DNA of 64,000 nt, taken from contig NZ_JACNMM010000007.1 of assembly GCF_020529025.1 (NCBI RefSeq), positions 247,521 through 311,520 on the forward strand, read 5' to 3'. Below, in pieces: positions 42,778-52,302 of the stretch. The position numbers and the translations under genes were made by a program. The notes beneath the pieces were generated by a model. That model was given only the letters and a program-made list of their open reading frames with translations, made no database searches and was not told the DNA's origin. Within the stretch, counting starts at the first letter, position 1. Every line of letters begins with the position of its first letter. This DNA is from Oceaniglobus trochenteri (GTDB lineage Bacteria; Pseudomonadota; Alphaproteobacteria; Rhodobacterales; Rhodobacteraceae).

Positions 42778-45584
42778 GACAGCGCCTCCTTTATCCGGTC
42801 GGGGGTCAGGGGGGTTTCGTGAAACCGCGCCCCCGTTGCATCGTGCACCGCGTTGACGATCGCCGCCACAACCGGGATCATCACCACCTCGGCGATCCCC
42901 TTGGGGGGGTCGGTCGCGGACAGCGGTTCGATCACCTCGCCCTGTTGCGACCAGACGGCCACATCGCGGGCGCGGGGCAGACGGTAACGGTTGAAATTCC
43001 AGGTGCCGTTGCCCGGACCGTCTTCGTAAAGCGGCAGTTCTTCGTAAAGGGCATGGCCGATGCCCATGGCGATGCCGCCCTGCAATTGCCCCGAGACAAG
43101 TTCGGGCACGATCATGTTGCCGCATTCCATCCAGGACTTGTGCGACAGGATCTGCACCTCGCCCGACCCCGGGTTGACCGACAGTTCGACAATCGTTGCA
43201 AGGGGCGCGTAGTAAACGACCGAGGCATTGTTGCGCTGCACCGGCGGATAGTTCACCTTTTTCCGTGGCTGGAAGGCATAGCCGCCGTCGCGCATCCGGG
43301 CCTTTTTCGCAGTGCTCGCCCCCTCGCCCCATTTCACCGACAGGGCATCTATGGCACCCGAAACCCTCTCCCCGTCCACCTCGAATTCACCCGTCGCCCA
43401 GGCCCAGCGGTTGAAGGTGTGAACCGTGACACCGGTGATCAGCCCGCGGTCATGGGCGCGGCGGGCTAGCTCGGCGAAGGACAGGGGCTGCAACCCGCTG
43501 GCCACCAGATGGCCATCGCGCCATTCGGCCTGATCGCGGCGGATGGCAAGGGGGGCCGCCTGACCGCCGCCGATACCGTCCTGCCAGATGCCGAGCGCGG
43601 CCTGCCAGAGCCCGAGATCGAACAGCAGGCGGGCGGCCTCGTTTGTGGCGTGGCTGAAATAATAGGCCGAGTTCGAGGCACTGCGCGGCGAGGTGATGCG
43701 CGGCACCCAGTGGGGATCACTGGCCGCCTCGTCCTGTTCTTCCTGCGACATCGTATAGGGTTCGTCGTTGCTTTGCAGGGGCAGGCTGGGCCAATCCGTT
43801 ACCGCGAAATCGACGCTGTCGGCATAGCGGCCTAGGTGGCGTTCGGTCATCAGCATCTGCGACGTGGTCGAGCCGCAGCCGATCTCGGAGGCGACGTGTT
43901 TCATGTGCAGCCTGCCGTCGGGCGTGATTTCAAGCTGGACCAGCGCCGCTTCGGCCCCCGTACCGTAATCCTTCTGCACGCAGGAAACCCCTACGCCGTA
44001 GAGATAGCCGGGGTTGTCGACCTCGAACTGGCGCTTGCGTTCGGCCCTGCCTGTCCAAAGCGGGTCGGCCTGTGCGGCGTCCAGCAATTCGCCCGCGCGC
44101 AGTGTGCCTGCCGGAATGGCGCCCTGGGTGTTCTTCATGCCGCTGTGCATCAGGTTGCGCCGGCGAAGCTCGATGGGGTCAAGGCCAAGATCCTCGGCCA
44201 CTTCATCCACCAGCAGTTCGAAGCCCACCATGGATTGCAGCGTCCCGTATCCGCGCATCGATCCGGCGGTCGGCGCGCGTGAGGCATCGACCTGAACGGC
44301 AATGTCGGATTTCGGGAAATAGTGGATGCCCTGCAAAGCGCTTGCCGCGACCTGGCCCACCGAGGGGCTGAAGTTCTTCACGCCGCCGCCATTGGCCCGC
44401 AGATCGGCGGCCAGCGATTGAAACATCCCCGTTTCCCGATCAACGGCCAATGTCATTTCGGTCTGGAACGGATGCCGCTTGATGGCCCCCTGAAAATGCG
44501 AATAGCGATCCAGGGCAAGCCGCACTGGCCGCCCCTCGCCATAAAGCGCGGCCAGTGCGACGTAATAAGGCAGGACATGGTGTTCCTTCTGTCCGTATCC
44601 CACCGTGTAACCCGGGTGCAGGCGCAGTTCCGACAGGTCAAAGCGGCTGTTGCTGACCATCTTTTCGATGTGATCGGCGTTGGTGAAGGGCGATTGCGTT
44701 CCCACCACCACATGCAAAGCGCCATTTTCCGGGTCATACCAGGCATTGCCATTGTCAGGTTCAAGCGCCGCAGGGTCGACATATTGCGAGGCGTATCGCC
44801 CCTGGTAGACCGCCCAGTTTTCAGGGGGGCTTTGCAATTCTTCGCGCAGGGCCTTTGCATGGGCCATGGCGCGCCCGCCTGCATCGCCTTGGGCGTCGGC
44901 GTCGGGCCAAGGCGAGGCGTTTTCGAAATCAGCAAAGACAAGGGTGTCGGACAGGGGCGAAAAGCGGTCGGGCGCGTCGGGTGTCTCTCCACCGATCCGC
45001 ACGAACCGCGCGCCGCCATAGGGCGCCATTTCGGGCAGTTCAGCGTCACCCCCCCAAAGCAGGGCATCGGGGTTGAACTGCAACTGCCCCTTCGCGCGCC
45101 GGAAACGGGCATAGTCGTGATAGATCAGCACGGCCACCGGTTGGCCCAGATACCGCGGCGCCTCACCCCTGGGCAGGAACAGCCGGCCATAGAAATCCTC
45201 TTGCGTCATCGTGACACCGTCACGCTGCACCTCGGCGTCGGTGACGATGACATCGGGGCGCAGATCGTCAGGCAACAGCGCGTCGTTGAAGCCTTCGAAA
45301 CGCCGATCCGCCCTGTCGGCGCGCAGGATCAGGGCATGGGATTGATCTTCGGGCCACCCCGGCATGTCGCGTGCCCGGATGTCGATGGCGAAAACCTTGT
45401 TTCCCGTAACCTTGGGAATGCCGTCCTGGCGAAACCTGATCCTGCCGCCACGAATCCAGTTTGGCGGCTGATGCTGACGCTCGGTCTGCAGTTCGGCCAG
45501 GGCCTTGTGCAACGGCACGACGTGAATGGCGACGGCAGTGGAAGCCGCAGTCTGCAGGAAATTCCGGCGCGAGAAATTGGCCAT
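42774..45584 (-). CDS. Molybdopterin-binding large subunit, xanthine-oxidase family (isoquinoline 1-oxidoreductase beta / aldehyde oxidase type)
   Basis: A 936-residue Mo-hydroxylase subunit with a twin-arginine signal (SRRNFLQTAASTAVAIHV), so the folded complex is exported. Cofactor-binding stretches include APTAGSMRGYGTLQSMVGFE and VASEIGCGSTTSQM. The catalytic Glu near the C-terminus is in PPKGIAEVVMIPVV. Enzymes of this group hydroxylate N-heterocycles or oxidise aldehydes in the periplasm using water. The substrate cannot be read from the sequence. GCGGAGG precedes the ATG. It is first in an eight-gene operon ending with the oxidase cytochrome. The 218 bp upstream (45585-45802) hold its promoter. 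Confidence 0.93.
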   Translation of the reverse strand: MANFSRRNFLQTAASTAVAIHVVPLHKALAELQTERQHQPPNWIRGGRIRFRQDGIPKVTGNKVFAIDIRARDMPGWPEDQSHALILRADRADRRFEGFNDALLPDDLRPDVIVTDAEVQRDGVTMTQEDFYGRLFLPRGEAPRYLGQPVAVLIYHDYARFRRAKGQLQFNPDALLWGGDAELPEMAPYGGARFVRIGGETPDAPDRFSPLSDTLVFADFENASPWPDADAQGDAGGRAMAHAKALREELQSPPENWAVYQGRYASQYVDPAALEPDNGNAWYDPENGALHVVVGTQSPFTNADHIEKMVSNSRFDLSELRLHPGYTVGYGQKEHHVLPYYVALAALYGEGRPVRLALDRYSHFQGAIKRHPFQTEMTLAVDRETGMFQSLAADLRANGGGVKNFSPSVGQVAASALQGIHYFPKSDIAVQVDASRAPTAGSMRGYGTLQSMVGFELLVDEVAEDLGLDPIELRRRNLMHSGMKNTQGAIPAGTLRAGELLDAAQADPLWTGRAERKRQFEVDNPGYLYGVGVSCVQKDYGTGAEAALVQLEITPDGRLHMKHVASEIGCGSTTSQMLMTERHLGRYADSVDFAVTDWPSLPLQSNDEPYTMSQEEQDEAASDPHWVPRITSPRSASNSAYYFSHATNEAARLLFDLGLWQAALGIWQDGIGGGQAAPLAIRRDQAEWRDGHLVASGLQPLSFAELARRAHDRGLITGVTVHTFNRWAWATGEFEVDGERVSGAIDALSVKWGEGASTAKKARMRDGGYAFQPRKKVNYPPVQRNNASVVYYAPLATIVELSVNPGSGEVQILSHKSWMECGNMIVPELVSGQLQGGIAMGIGHALYEELPLYEDGPGNGTWNFNRYRLPRARDVAVWSQQGEVIEPLSATDPPKGIAEVVMIPVVAAIVNAVHDATGARFHETPLTPDRIKEALS

Positions 45585-45802
45585 GTTTTCTACCTCCGCT
45601 TGAATGAAACGAACGGGCGGCCCGCTGGTTCCTGCGAAAGTCGTGCCGTGCGTGCAGCCTGCCGGCCACCGGATGGCCCTTCGACCCTCTCAGCCGGATC
45701 GAAACCGGCAAAACGCGCCAGTGACGGCAGAGGGGGCGAGGCCCGACCGATTCAGAGGTATGATCAGAGGCAGTTTGCCGGGCCAGAGCTGAATGGCACC
45801 GA
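45585..45802. other. Intergenic gap between sugar operon end and Mo-hydroxylase start
   Basis: About 218 bp on the minus-strand path between the end of ugpC-type ATPase 1 and the Mo-hydroxylase start. It must hold the Mo-hydroxylase promoter. I see the ribosome site (GGAGG) but no gene, clear palindrome or terminator hairpin. Confidence 0.5.
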
Positions 45803-46870
45803 TCAGCGCAGGCGCCGACCTGTTTCAGGATCGAAGAAATAGGCGTGTTGCATCTGGAGCGTGAAGGAAACCTCTTGGTTCGGTGTGATCCGCGTGCGTC
45901 CACCCGTCTTTCCGATCATTTCATCCGGCCCGAGGCTGAAGTGAACCAGGTTTTCCGTGCCCAGTTGCTCGATCAGATTGACATTGGCGCTGATCGAAAC
46001 GCCCTCGAACCCGTCTTCCGCCGGGCGGATATCGTCCGAGCGGATGCCGAACACCAGTTTGTCGCCCGGCCTTACTGCCGAAGGCATATCACAGGCGATC
46101 TCGACGCTGGGCAGCTTGATGCCTTTATCGGTGGCGAAACATTCGATCAGGTTCATCGGCGGGCTGCCCATGAAACCGGCGACGAACAGGGTGTCGGGGT
46201 CGTGGAACACCTCGTCGGGGGTGCCCTGCTGCTCGATCCGTCCATCCTTCATGATGACGATCTTGTCGGCCAGCGTCATCGCTTCGACCTGGTCGTGGGT
46301 GACGTAGATGATGGTGTTCTTCAGCCGCTGGTGCAGGCGCTTGATCTCGGCGCGCATCTGGCCGCGCAGCTTGGCATCGAGGTTCGACAGCGGTTCGTCG
46401 AAGAGGAACACCTCGGGGTCGCGCACGATGGCCCGGCCCATGGCAACGCGCTGGCGCTGACCACCTGACAGGGCGCCTGGCTTGCGATCGAGCAGGGGTG
46501 TAAGTTCCAGGATTTCGGCAACATCCGCGATGCGTTTCGCGATCTCGGGCTTTGGCATCTTCGACAGTTGCAGCGAGAATGCCATGTTGTTGTAAACCGT
46601 CTTGGCCGGGTAGAGCGCATAGTTCTGGAACACCATCGCGATGCCACGGTCCTTGGCCTTCAACCCGTTGACGACACGGTCACCGATCACCACATCGCCG
46701 CCCGATATCGTCTCAAGCCCGGCGACCATGCGCAGCGTCGTCGACTTGCCGCAACCGGACGGGCCGACCAGCACGCAGAATTCACCCTGCGGGATCGAAA
46801 TGTCGATGCCATGGAGCGCCTGATGCTCACCATACCTTTTGACCAGTTTCTTGATCTCGATTTTTGACAT
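45803..46870 (-). CDS. Sugar ABC transporter ATPase 1 (UgpC/MalK type)
   Basis: A 355-residue ATPase with Walker A GPSGCGKST, signature LSGGQRQRVAMG, Walker B VFLFDEPLSNLD and the switch THDQVEAMTLADK. An OB-fold regulatory domain follows (SVEIACDMPSAVRPGDKLVF). It ends the minus-strand sugar operon, 18 nt after the MalF-type permease 1. It most probably energises importer 1; the operon encodes a second similar ATPase for importer 2, and the two could be interchangeable. Confidence 0.95.
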   Translation of the reverse strand: MSKIEIKKLVKRYGEHQALHGIDISIPQGEFCVLVGPSGCGKSTTLRMVAGLETISGGDVVIGDRVVNGLKAKDRGIAMVFQNYALYPAKTVYNNMAFSLQLSKMPKPEIAKRIADVAEILELTPLLDRKPGALSGGQRQRVAMGRAIVRDPEVFLFDEPLSNLDAKLRGQMRAEIKRLHQRLKNTIIYVTHDQVEAMTLADKIVIMKDGRIEQQGTPDEVFHDPDTLFVAGFMGSPPMNLIECFATDKGIKLPSVEIACDMPSAVRPGDKLVFGIRSDDIRPAEDGFEGVSISANVNLIEQLGTENLVHFSLGPDEMIGKTGGRTRITPNQEVSFTLQMQHAYFFDPETGRRLR

Positions 46871-46888
46871 GCCCTTGCCTCCCTCGGC

Positions 46889-47776
46889 TTAGATCTTCTG
46901 CTTTTCGTTGCGCAGATAAAGAATGGTGAATGCGGCCGAGATGATCAGGATCGAAACCGCCGTGGTCGCTGCCTGCGAGAATTCGAAATCCACGAAACCC
47001 TGTCGGAAGGTCATCGTCGACAGAACCTCGGTCGACCGTCCCGGCCCGCCCCCCGTCGTCAGCCATACCAGCGGGAACAGCTGGAAGGTCCAGATCAGGT
47101 CAAGCAGCGCGACGCCGTAGATCACGGGTTTCAGTTGCGGCACCGTGACATGCCAGAACTTGGCGAAGAACCCGGCGCCGTCAATTTCCGCCGCCTCGTA
47201 AAGCTCTTTCGGAATCGACTGCAAACCGCTGAGGAAGCTGACCATGATGAAGGGGTAACCGCGCCATGTGGAGATCAGCAGCAGCGCCCACATCGCAAAG
47301 GCGGGGTCGCCAAGCCAGTCGATGGGCGTGTCGATAAGGCCGATTTCCGTCAGGCCGTAGTTGATGACGCCAAAGGGGTTCAGCAGAAGCTGCCAGTTCA
47401 GCGCGACGACAACCGCCGTGAAGATCCACGGCAGGATCAGCAGCGACCGGAACACCGTCTGGGCGCGCGGGTGGATTTCGGCGTTTACCAGCAGGGCAAG
47501 CCCGGTGCCCACGATGATGTGGCCGATGACCGACCCCAGCGTAAAGATCAGGGTGTTGACCGACGCGCTCCAGAATGCGCTGTCGGTCAACAGGTTGGAA
47601 TAGTTCTGCAACCCCACGAAGGTTGGGTTCCGCTCGACGATGACATTGTCGTAGAGGGAATATTCGACGACCTTGTAAAGCGGCACCGACAGCAGCGCGC
47701 CCAGGATGACGATACAGGGCAGCAGAAAGAAATACGGCGTTCCGTTCTCTTTCAGGCCGTTGATGACGCGTGACAT
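46889..47776 (-). CDS. Sugar ABC transporter permease 1, MalF/UgpA type
   Basis: A 295-residue permease with six helices, opening PYFFLLPCIVILGALLSVPL. The coupling-loop EAA motif is present (KELYEAAEIDGAGFFAKFWH) along with the typical TGGGPGRSTEVLS stretch. It pairs with the MalG-type permease 1. It is separated from its binding protein by 50 nt containing a strong hairpin. Confidence 0.95.
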   Translation of the reverse strand: MSRVINGLKENGTPYFFLLPCIVILGALLSVPLYKVVEYSLYDNVIVERNPTFVGLQNYSNLLTDSAFWSASVNTLIFTLGSVIGHIIVGTGLALLVNAEIHPRAQTVFRSLLILPWIFTAVVVALNWQLLLNPFGVINYGLTEIGLIDTPIDWLGDPAFAMWALLLISTWRGYPFIMVSFLSGLQSIPKELYEAAEIDGAGFFAKFWHVTVPQLKPVIYGVALLDLIWTFQLFPLVWLTTGGGPGRSTEVLSTMTFRQGFVDFEFSQAATTAVSILIISAAFTILYLRNEKQKI

Positions 47777-47796
47777 TGCAGTCTCCTTGTGGTGGT

Positions 47797-47820
47797 CGCC
47801 GACGGTGTGAACCGTCGGCG
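47797..47820 (-). repeat. Intercistronic hairpin between sugar-binding protein 1 and permease
   Basis: A perfect 10-bp stem (CGCCGACGGT/ACCGTCGGCG) closed by a 4-nt loop, 7 nt past the binding-protein stop on the minus strand. Like those at 8211-8234 and 23228-23252, it lies between a binding-protein gene and the following permease and has no T-run. Confidence 0.78.
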
Positions 47821-47826
47821 GGTGGT

Positions 47827-49074
47827 TCAGTCGATCAGGTCAAGCCAGCGGGACTGCACCTTGGTTGCGGCCTCTTGCGGGGTCTGGTCGCCGCGCAGCA
47901 TGGCCTGCATTTCCTCGGTCATGAGCGACCAGCTTCCGACTGCATTCGGCGCCTGGCGCAGTTCTTCCACGGGTTCGTCATTGGCGAGGATTGCGATTTG
48001 CGACTGCATGACATCGCCCGCACCCTCACCGACAATATCGAGGGCCGACAGGTTGCCAGGCAGCGCATTCGACGCAGCCGCGACACGGGCGTTCACGTCC
48101 TTGCTGAGAAGGAAGTTGATGAAGGTCCAGGCCTCATCCTTCTTGTCGCTGCCAGACGAGATGCCCAGCTCCCAGCCGTGAACGCGATAGGCTTTGGTGC
48201 CGTTGTTCGGAACCGCCGCCGCCACATAGTTGAGATCCGCGTTGCGCCCTTCGATGGCCTGGGCATGCACGCCGGGAGAAATGAGGAACCCCGTGCGGCC
48301 CGCGATGAATTCTTCAAGATCGACACCGCCGGTGCGCGATGCCGCGCCGGGGGCCAGTGCACCCGCATCGTTCAGATCGGCGATGTATTGCAGCGTCTCG
48401 ACCACTTTGGGGTTGTCGAAATTCGGCGTTGTGCCGTCCATGATGCGCCCGCCGTTCGCATAAAGCAGCGGCAGGAAGGTCAGGATCGGGCCATTGGCCG
48501 GGGGCTGTGAACTGAGTGGAATCCCGAACCCCGAGATGCCGTCGCCCAGGGCGGCAATCGCGGTCGCCTGCTCGCTGAATTCCTCCCAGGTGGTCGGCGG
48601 CGCGGTGAAGCCGGCCTGTTCGACCAGGTCCATGTTCACATGCATCACGAAGGGGAAGGCGTTGAGCGGGACCATCCAGACCTGCCCGTCAATCTTGCCG
48701 ATGGGCGCCTGAACCAGATCGGCGGTGGCAAAGGAATTGTCGTCGCGCGCAAGGTAGTCGTCCAGCGGTTCCAGAAGCCCGATTTCAAGGAATTCCGAGG
48801 TCCAGGGCATGTTCAGGCCCAGAACGTCCGACCCGAGGCCGATGGCGCTGTCGGTCACGATGCTTTCACGGACCTTGCCAAAGGGTTGCGTCACCAGCTT
48901 GACGGTGATGTCGGGGTGCGACGCCTCGAATTCCTCGACCAGGCTTTCATAGAAGCCGTCGACATTCTCGGCCGCAAACCATTGCAACCATTCGATTTCG
49001 GTCTGGGCACTGGCCGAACCGGCACAGAGCATGGCGCCCGCCATCACCGATTTCATAACACTTGGAAACTTCAT
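47827..49074 (-). CDS. Sugar ABC transporter substrate-binding protein 1 (family 1)
   Basis: A 415-residue periplasmic receptor with a 23-residue signal peptide ending GSASAQTE. The mature part opens EIEWLQWFAAENVDGFYESL and contains the ASHPDITVKLVTQPFGKVRE block typical of family-1 sugar receptors. It delivers a sugar or short oligosaccharide to permeases 1. It lies between the MalG-type and MalF-type permease genes of the same importer. Confidence 0.93.
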   Translation of the reverse strand: MKFPSVMKSVMAGAMLCAGSASAQTEIEWLQWFAAENVDGFYESLVEEFEASHPDITVKLVTQPFGKVRESIVTDSAIGLGSDVLGLNMPWTSEFLEIGLLEPLDDYLARDDNSFATADLVQAPIGKIDGQVWMVPLNAFPFVMHVNMDLVEQAGFTAPPTTWEEFSEQATAIAALGDGISGFGIPLSSQPPANGPILTFLPLLYANGGRIMDGTTPNFDNPKVVETLQYIADLNDAGALAPGAASRTGGVDLEEFIAGRTGFLISPGVHAQAIEGRNADLNYVAAAVPNNGTKAYRVHGWELGISSGSDKKDEAWTFINFLLSKDVNARVAAASNALPGNLSALDIVGEGAGDVMQSQIAILANDEPVEELRQAPNAVGSWSLMTEEMQAMLRGDQTPQEAATKVQSRWLDLID

Positions 49075-49130
49075 GTCGTTCCTCCTCCGGTCGTGTCACC
49101 GCGCCGGTCCTGGCGTGGTGTTGTCATTGA

Positions 49131-50000
49131 TTATCCCTTGATCCCGCCCGCCGAGAGGCCCGAGACCACGAAGCGCTGAACAAGCATGAACAGGATCAGA
49201 ACCGGCAGTGATCCGATCACGGAAAACGCCATCATCTCGTCCCACTTCAGGCCGAATTCACCCACCATCATCGAAATCCCCACAGGCACGGTGCGCATCT
49301 CGATTGACCGGGTAAGCGCGAGGGCGAACAGGAATTCGTTCCAGGACAGCAGGAACGTATAGACGGCTGTCGAGATGATCCCGGGCATGGCCACGGGCAG
49401 CAGCACGCGGAACAGCACACCCAGCGGGCCGCATCCGTCGATCGTCGCTGCCTCGTCGAAATCCTTGGGGATCGTGTCGAGGTAGCCGTTCATCATGATG
49501 ACCGCATAAGGCAACGAGAACGTCAGGTAGGTCAGGATCAGACCCCAGATGGAATCGTAAAGCCGCAGCCACACGATGACGCCGAAGAACGGGATCAGAA
49601 GGGTGATCGTCGGCACCATCTGGGTGGTGATGACAAAAAGCTTGGCGGTCTTGTCCCCGAAGAAGCGGTAGCGCGAGAAACCGAAGGCAGCCAGCGTTCC
49701 GATGACCAGCGACAGCAATGTCACCACAAGCCCCAGGATGTAGGAGTTCAGCAGGAAGCGCCGGAACTGCGGGTTCTCCAGCACGCGCACGTAGCCATCG
49801 AAACTAAGGGTTTCGGGAATGAGCCTTGGCGGCAGCGAGAAGGTTTCGACCGTGGGTTTCAGCGATACCGACACCATCCAGATGATGGGAAACGCCAGGA
49901 TCAGCGTCACCACGGTCAGCGCGACATAGACCATGACCCGCCGGTAGAACTTCTGCCGTTCCTCGTTGACCGAGGCATGGTTCGTCGCTGTATCTGACAT
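49131..50000 (-). CDS. Sugar ABC transporter permease 1, MalG/UgpE type
   Basis: A 289-residue six-helix permease opening VMVYVALTVVTLILAFPIIW. The EAA loop is in KDFDEAATIDGCGPLGVLFR and the MalG-type C-terminus ends QRFVVSGLSAGGIKG. ATG 50000 (AAGGA upstream) is preferred; the frame is open to 50051, which would overlap the dehydratase gene. It completes importer 1 with the MalF-type permease, binding protein 1 and ATPase 1. Confidence 0.94.
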   Translation of the reverse strand: MSDTATNHASVNEERQKFYRRVMVYVALTVVTLILAFPIIWMVSVSLKPTVETFSLPPRLIPETLSFDGYVRVLENPQFRRFLLNSYILGLVVTLLSLVIGTLAAFGFSRYRFFGDKTAKLFVITTQMVPTITLLIPFFGVIVWLRLYDSIWGLILTYLTFSLPYAVIMMNGYLDTIPKDFDEAATIDGCGPLGVLFRVLLPVAMPGIISTAVYTFLLSWNEFLFALALTRSIEMRTVPVGISMMVGEFGLKWDEMMAFSVIGSLPVLILFMLVQRFVVSGLSAGGIKG

Positions 50001-50047
50001 CTGTCGGTATCCTTGTTCGACACGTTTGGAAAAGCGGGGCGGCAGGT

Positions 50048-51211
50048 TCACCAGTTGGTGACGGAACCGTCGTGTCGCCTGAGCAGGGGTGTGGCCTGAA
50101 CATCGCGCGCCGGAGAGGCACGCAATGCGTCTTCGTCAACCTCGACCCCCAGACCGGGGCCTTGCGGGACGACATATCGCGCCCCCTCCAGAGTGGGGCC
50201 GACGGGAAAGAAGCCGGGCGCGTCAAAGCCGCAGCGTTCGACCGGCGTGTCGCGGCATTCAAGCCAGGCGAAATTCCCGATGGCAGCGCCCAGATGCACC
50301 GAGGCCGCGGTGCACAACGGCCCAAGCGGATTGTGCGGCATCAGATCGAGGTAATGCGCCTCGGCCCAGCCCGCGATCTTGACCGCCTCGGTCAGTCCGC
50401 CAACGACGCAGACGTCGATCCTCAGGAACTGAGTCAGGCCCGTCTCGATATAGGGCAAGGCATCCCATTTCGACGAAAACTCCTCTCCGATGGCGAAGGG
50501 AACATCCGTCATGCCCCGCAGTTGCGCATAGGCGGCGGGGGTCTGCGCGCGAATGGGTTCTTCAAGGAAATCCAGCGTTGCCGGGGGCATGCGCTGACAG
50601 AACGAGGCCGCCTCGGCCACAGACAGGCGGTGGTGGTAATCGACACCCAGCACCACGTCCGTGCCCAGTTCTTCGCGGGCGCGGATCATCCAGCGCGCAG
50701 TTTCGGCGATCGAACGGCGCGGATCGAAAACCTCGTCGGTATAGTGCTGCGACGGGCTGAGCCGGATGCAATCCCAGCCCATGGAAACCAGTGTCCTTGC
50801 TTCTTCGATCATCTGGGCATCGGGTTCGCGGGCGGTCGAGGCGAACGCGGGAACATGGGTGCGCTGTTGCCCGCCCAGCAGTTCGAAGACCGGAACGCCC
50901 AGCCGTTTGCCCTTGATGTCGTGCAGCGCGATGTCGATGGCCGAAATCGCAGCCGTGATGACGCGCCCGCCCTCGAAATACTGGCTTCGATACAGCATCT
51001 GCCAGATCCGGCCGATGGCATCGGGGTTGGCCCCGACCAACAGTGGCGCGAAGTGGTCGATCATGCCGACGATGGCCTTGTCGCGCCCTGTCAGCCCCGC
51101 TTCGCCCCAGCCGGATGTGCCGTCCTCGCAGGTGATCTTTACAAGGCACAGGTTTCTTTGTCCGACGTGGGCGGCGATGGGCTCCACCTTGGCGATGCGC
51201 GTGGCCTTCAT
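50048..51211 (-). CDS. Enolase-superfamily sugar-acid dehydratase (DgoD/mandelate-racemase type)
   Basis: A 387-residue enolase-superfamily enzyme. The Mg ligands are Asp191 (DYHHR), Glu217 or Glu218 (LDFLEEPI) and Glu243 or Glu244 (AIGEEF), and the catalytic histidines are His193 and His293 (MPHNPLGP). This D/H ... E ... E ... H spacing is the one known for galactonate dehydratase (GalD). It would dehydrate an aldonate to a 2-keto-3-deoxy acid. D-galactonate, D-altronate/D-mannonate or L-fuconate are candidates; in this island altronate or fuconate fit best. Its stop is 47 nt before the MalG-type start and its ATG overlaps ATPase 2. Confidence 0.88.
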   Translation of the reverse strand: MKATRIAKVEPIAAHVGQRNLCLVKITCEDGTSGWGEAGLTGRDKAIVGMIDHFAPLLVGANPDAIGRIWQMLYRSQYFEGGRVITAAISAIDIALHDIKGKRLGVPVFELLGGQQRTHVPAFASTAREPDAQMIEEARTLVSMGWDCIRLSPSQHYTDEVFDPRRSIAETARWMIRAREELGTDVVLGVDYHHRLSVAEAASFCQRMPPATLDFLEEPIRAQTPAAYAQLRGMTDVPFAIGEEFSSKWDALPYIETGLTQFLRIDVCVVGGLTEAVKIAGWAEAHYLDLMPHNPLGPLCTAASVHLGAAIGNFAWLECRDTPVERCGFDAPGFFPVGPTLEGARYVVPQGPGLGVEVDEDALRASPARDVQATPLLRRHDGSVTNW

Positions 51212-52302
51212 GGTGCCGTCGCGTGGCGCAACCGGCGCCCTTCCCTGTCGAAGAACCGCGCGCGTTCCGGATCGAACCCGACCGTCAGCCGATCGCCCGG
51301 CCGCGGGATCGTGTCGTCACGGGTTTCGGCGATGACCTGCTGCCCGCTTGCCGTGCTGCCATAGACGTACCGCGTGCCGCCAAGGTTCTCGACGACCTCG
51401 ACGGTGATCTCGAACTGTACAGGAAAGCCGGACCCGACCTGCAGGTGTTCGGGGCGAACCCCGAGGTCAAGCGTCATGTCCTTCGACCAGCCGTCCCCTT
51501 GGGGCACAACGTCAAGCCGGTCGATCTCTGCCCCGCTCAAGCGCAATCCGCCGCCCTGCGCCGTCGCCTTGACGGGGATGAAATTCATCTGCGGGCTACC
51601 GATGAAACCGGCGACAAAGGCATTTGCCGGATCGAGGTAGAGTTCCATGGGCGTGCCCGCCTGTTCGATGGCTCCGGCACGCAGGACGACGATCTTGTCG
51701 GCCAGGGTCAGCGCCTCTGTCTGGTCATGGGTGACATAGATCATGGTCGCGCCGATCTGGCGGTGCAGTTTCGCCAGTTCGACGCGCATGGTGACGCGCA
51801 ATTCGGCATCGAGGTTTGACAGCGGTTCGTCGAAAAGAAACAGCTTCGGCTCGCGTACGATGGCACGCCCGATGGCAACCCGCTGGCGCTGACCGCCCGA
51901 AAGCTGCGAGGGCCGGCGTTTGAGAAGCGGTTCGATCTGAAGTGTCTGGGCCGCCTCGCGGACCCGGCGCGCGATGTCGTCCTTGGGAAGCCCCAGCATC
52001 TTGAGGCCGAAGGCGATGTTCTTCTCGACGCTCATGTGGGGATAAAGCGCATAGTTCTGGAACACCATGGCGACGCCCCGTTCAACCGGCGTGGCATCGT
52101 TCACGCGGGTGCCGTCGATACGCAGCTCGCCGTCCGTGATCTCTTCAAGACCGGCGATCATCCGCAGCAGGGTGGATTTTCCGCAACCCGAAGGGCCGAC
52201 GAAGACGGTGAACGACCCCTCTTCCACCGTCAGCGCCAGGCTTTCGATAACCTCGACGTTGCCGTAGCGTTTGTTCAGTCTATCAAGCTCAAGCGTCGCC
52301 AT
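51208..52302 (-). CDS. Sugar ABC transporter ATPase 2 (UgpC/MalK type)
   Basis: A 364-residue ATPase with Walker A GPSGCGKST, signature LSGGQRQRVAIG, Walker B LFLFDEPLSNLD, the switch THDQTEALTLADK and a C-terminal OB-fold. It serves importer 2. ATG 52302 is used because it joins the preceding gene in a TGATG overlap; the open frame to 52845 is a shadow. Overlaps the dehydratase start by 4 nt. Confidence 0.94.
   Translation of the reverse strand: MATLELDRLNKRYGNVEVIESLALTVEEGSFTVFVGPSGCGKSTLLRMIAGLEEITDGELRIDGTRVNDATPVERGVAMVFQNYALYPHMSVEKNIAFGLKMLGLPKDDIARRVREAAQTLQIEPLLKRRPSQLSGGQRQRVAIGRAIVREPKLFLFDEPLSNLDAELRVTMRVELAKLHRQIGATMIYVTHDQTEALTLADKIVVLRAGAIEQAGTPMELYLDPANAFVAGFIGSPQMNFIPVKATAQGGGLRLSGAEIDRLDVVPQGDGWSKDMTLDLGVRPEHLQVGSGFPVQFEITVEVVENLGGTRYVYGSTASGQQVIAETRDDTIPRPGDRLTVGFDPERARFFDREGRRLRHATAP

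Noticed and set aside
42774..45584. Assignment as a true isoquinoline or nicotine-degrading enzyme
   Set aside because: No ring-degradation genes accompany it; only the enzyme class can be supported.
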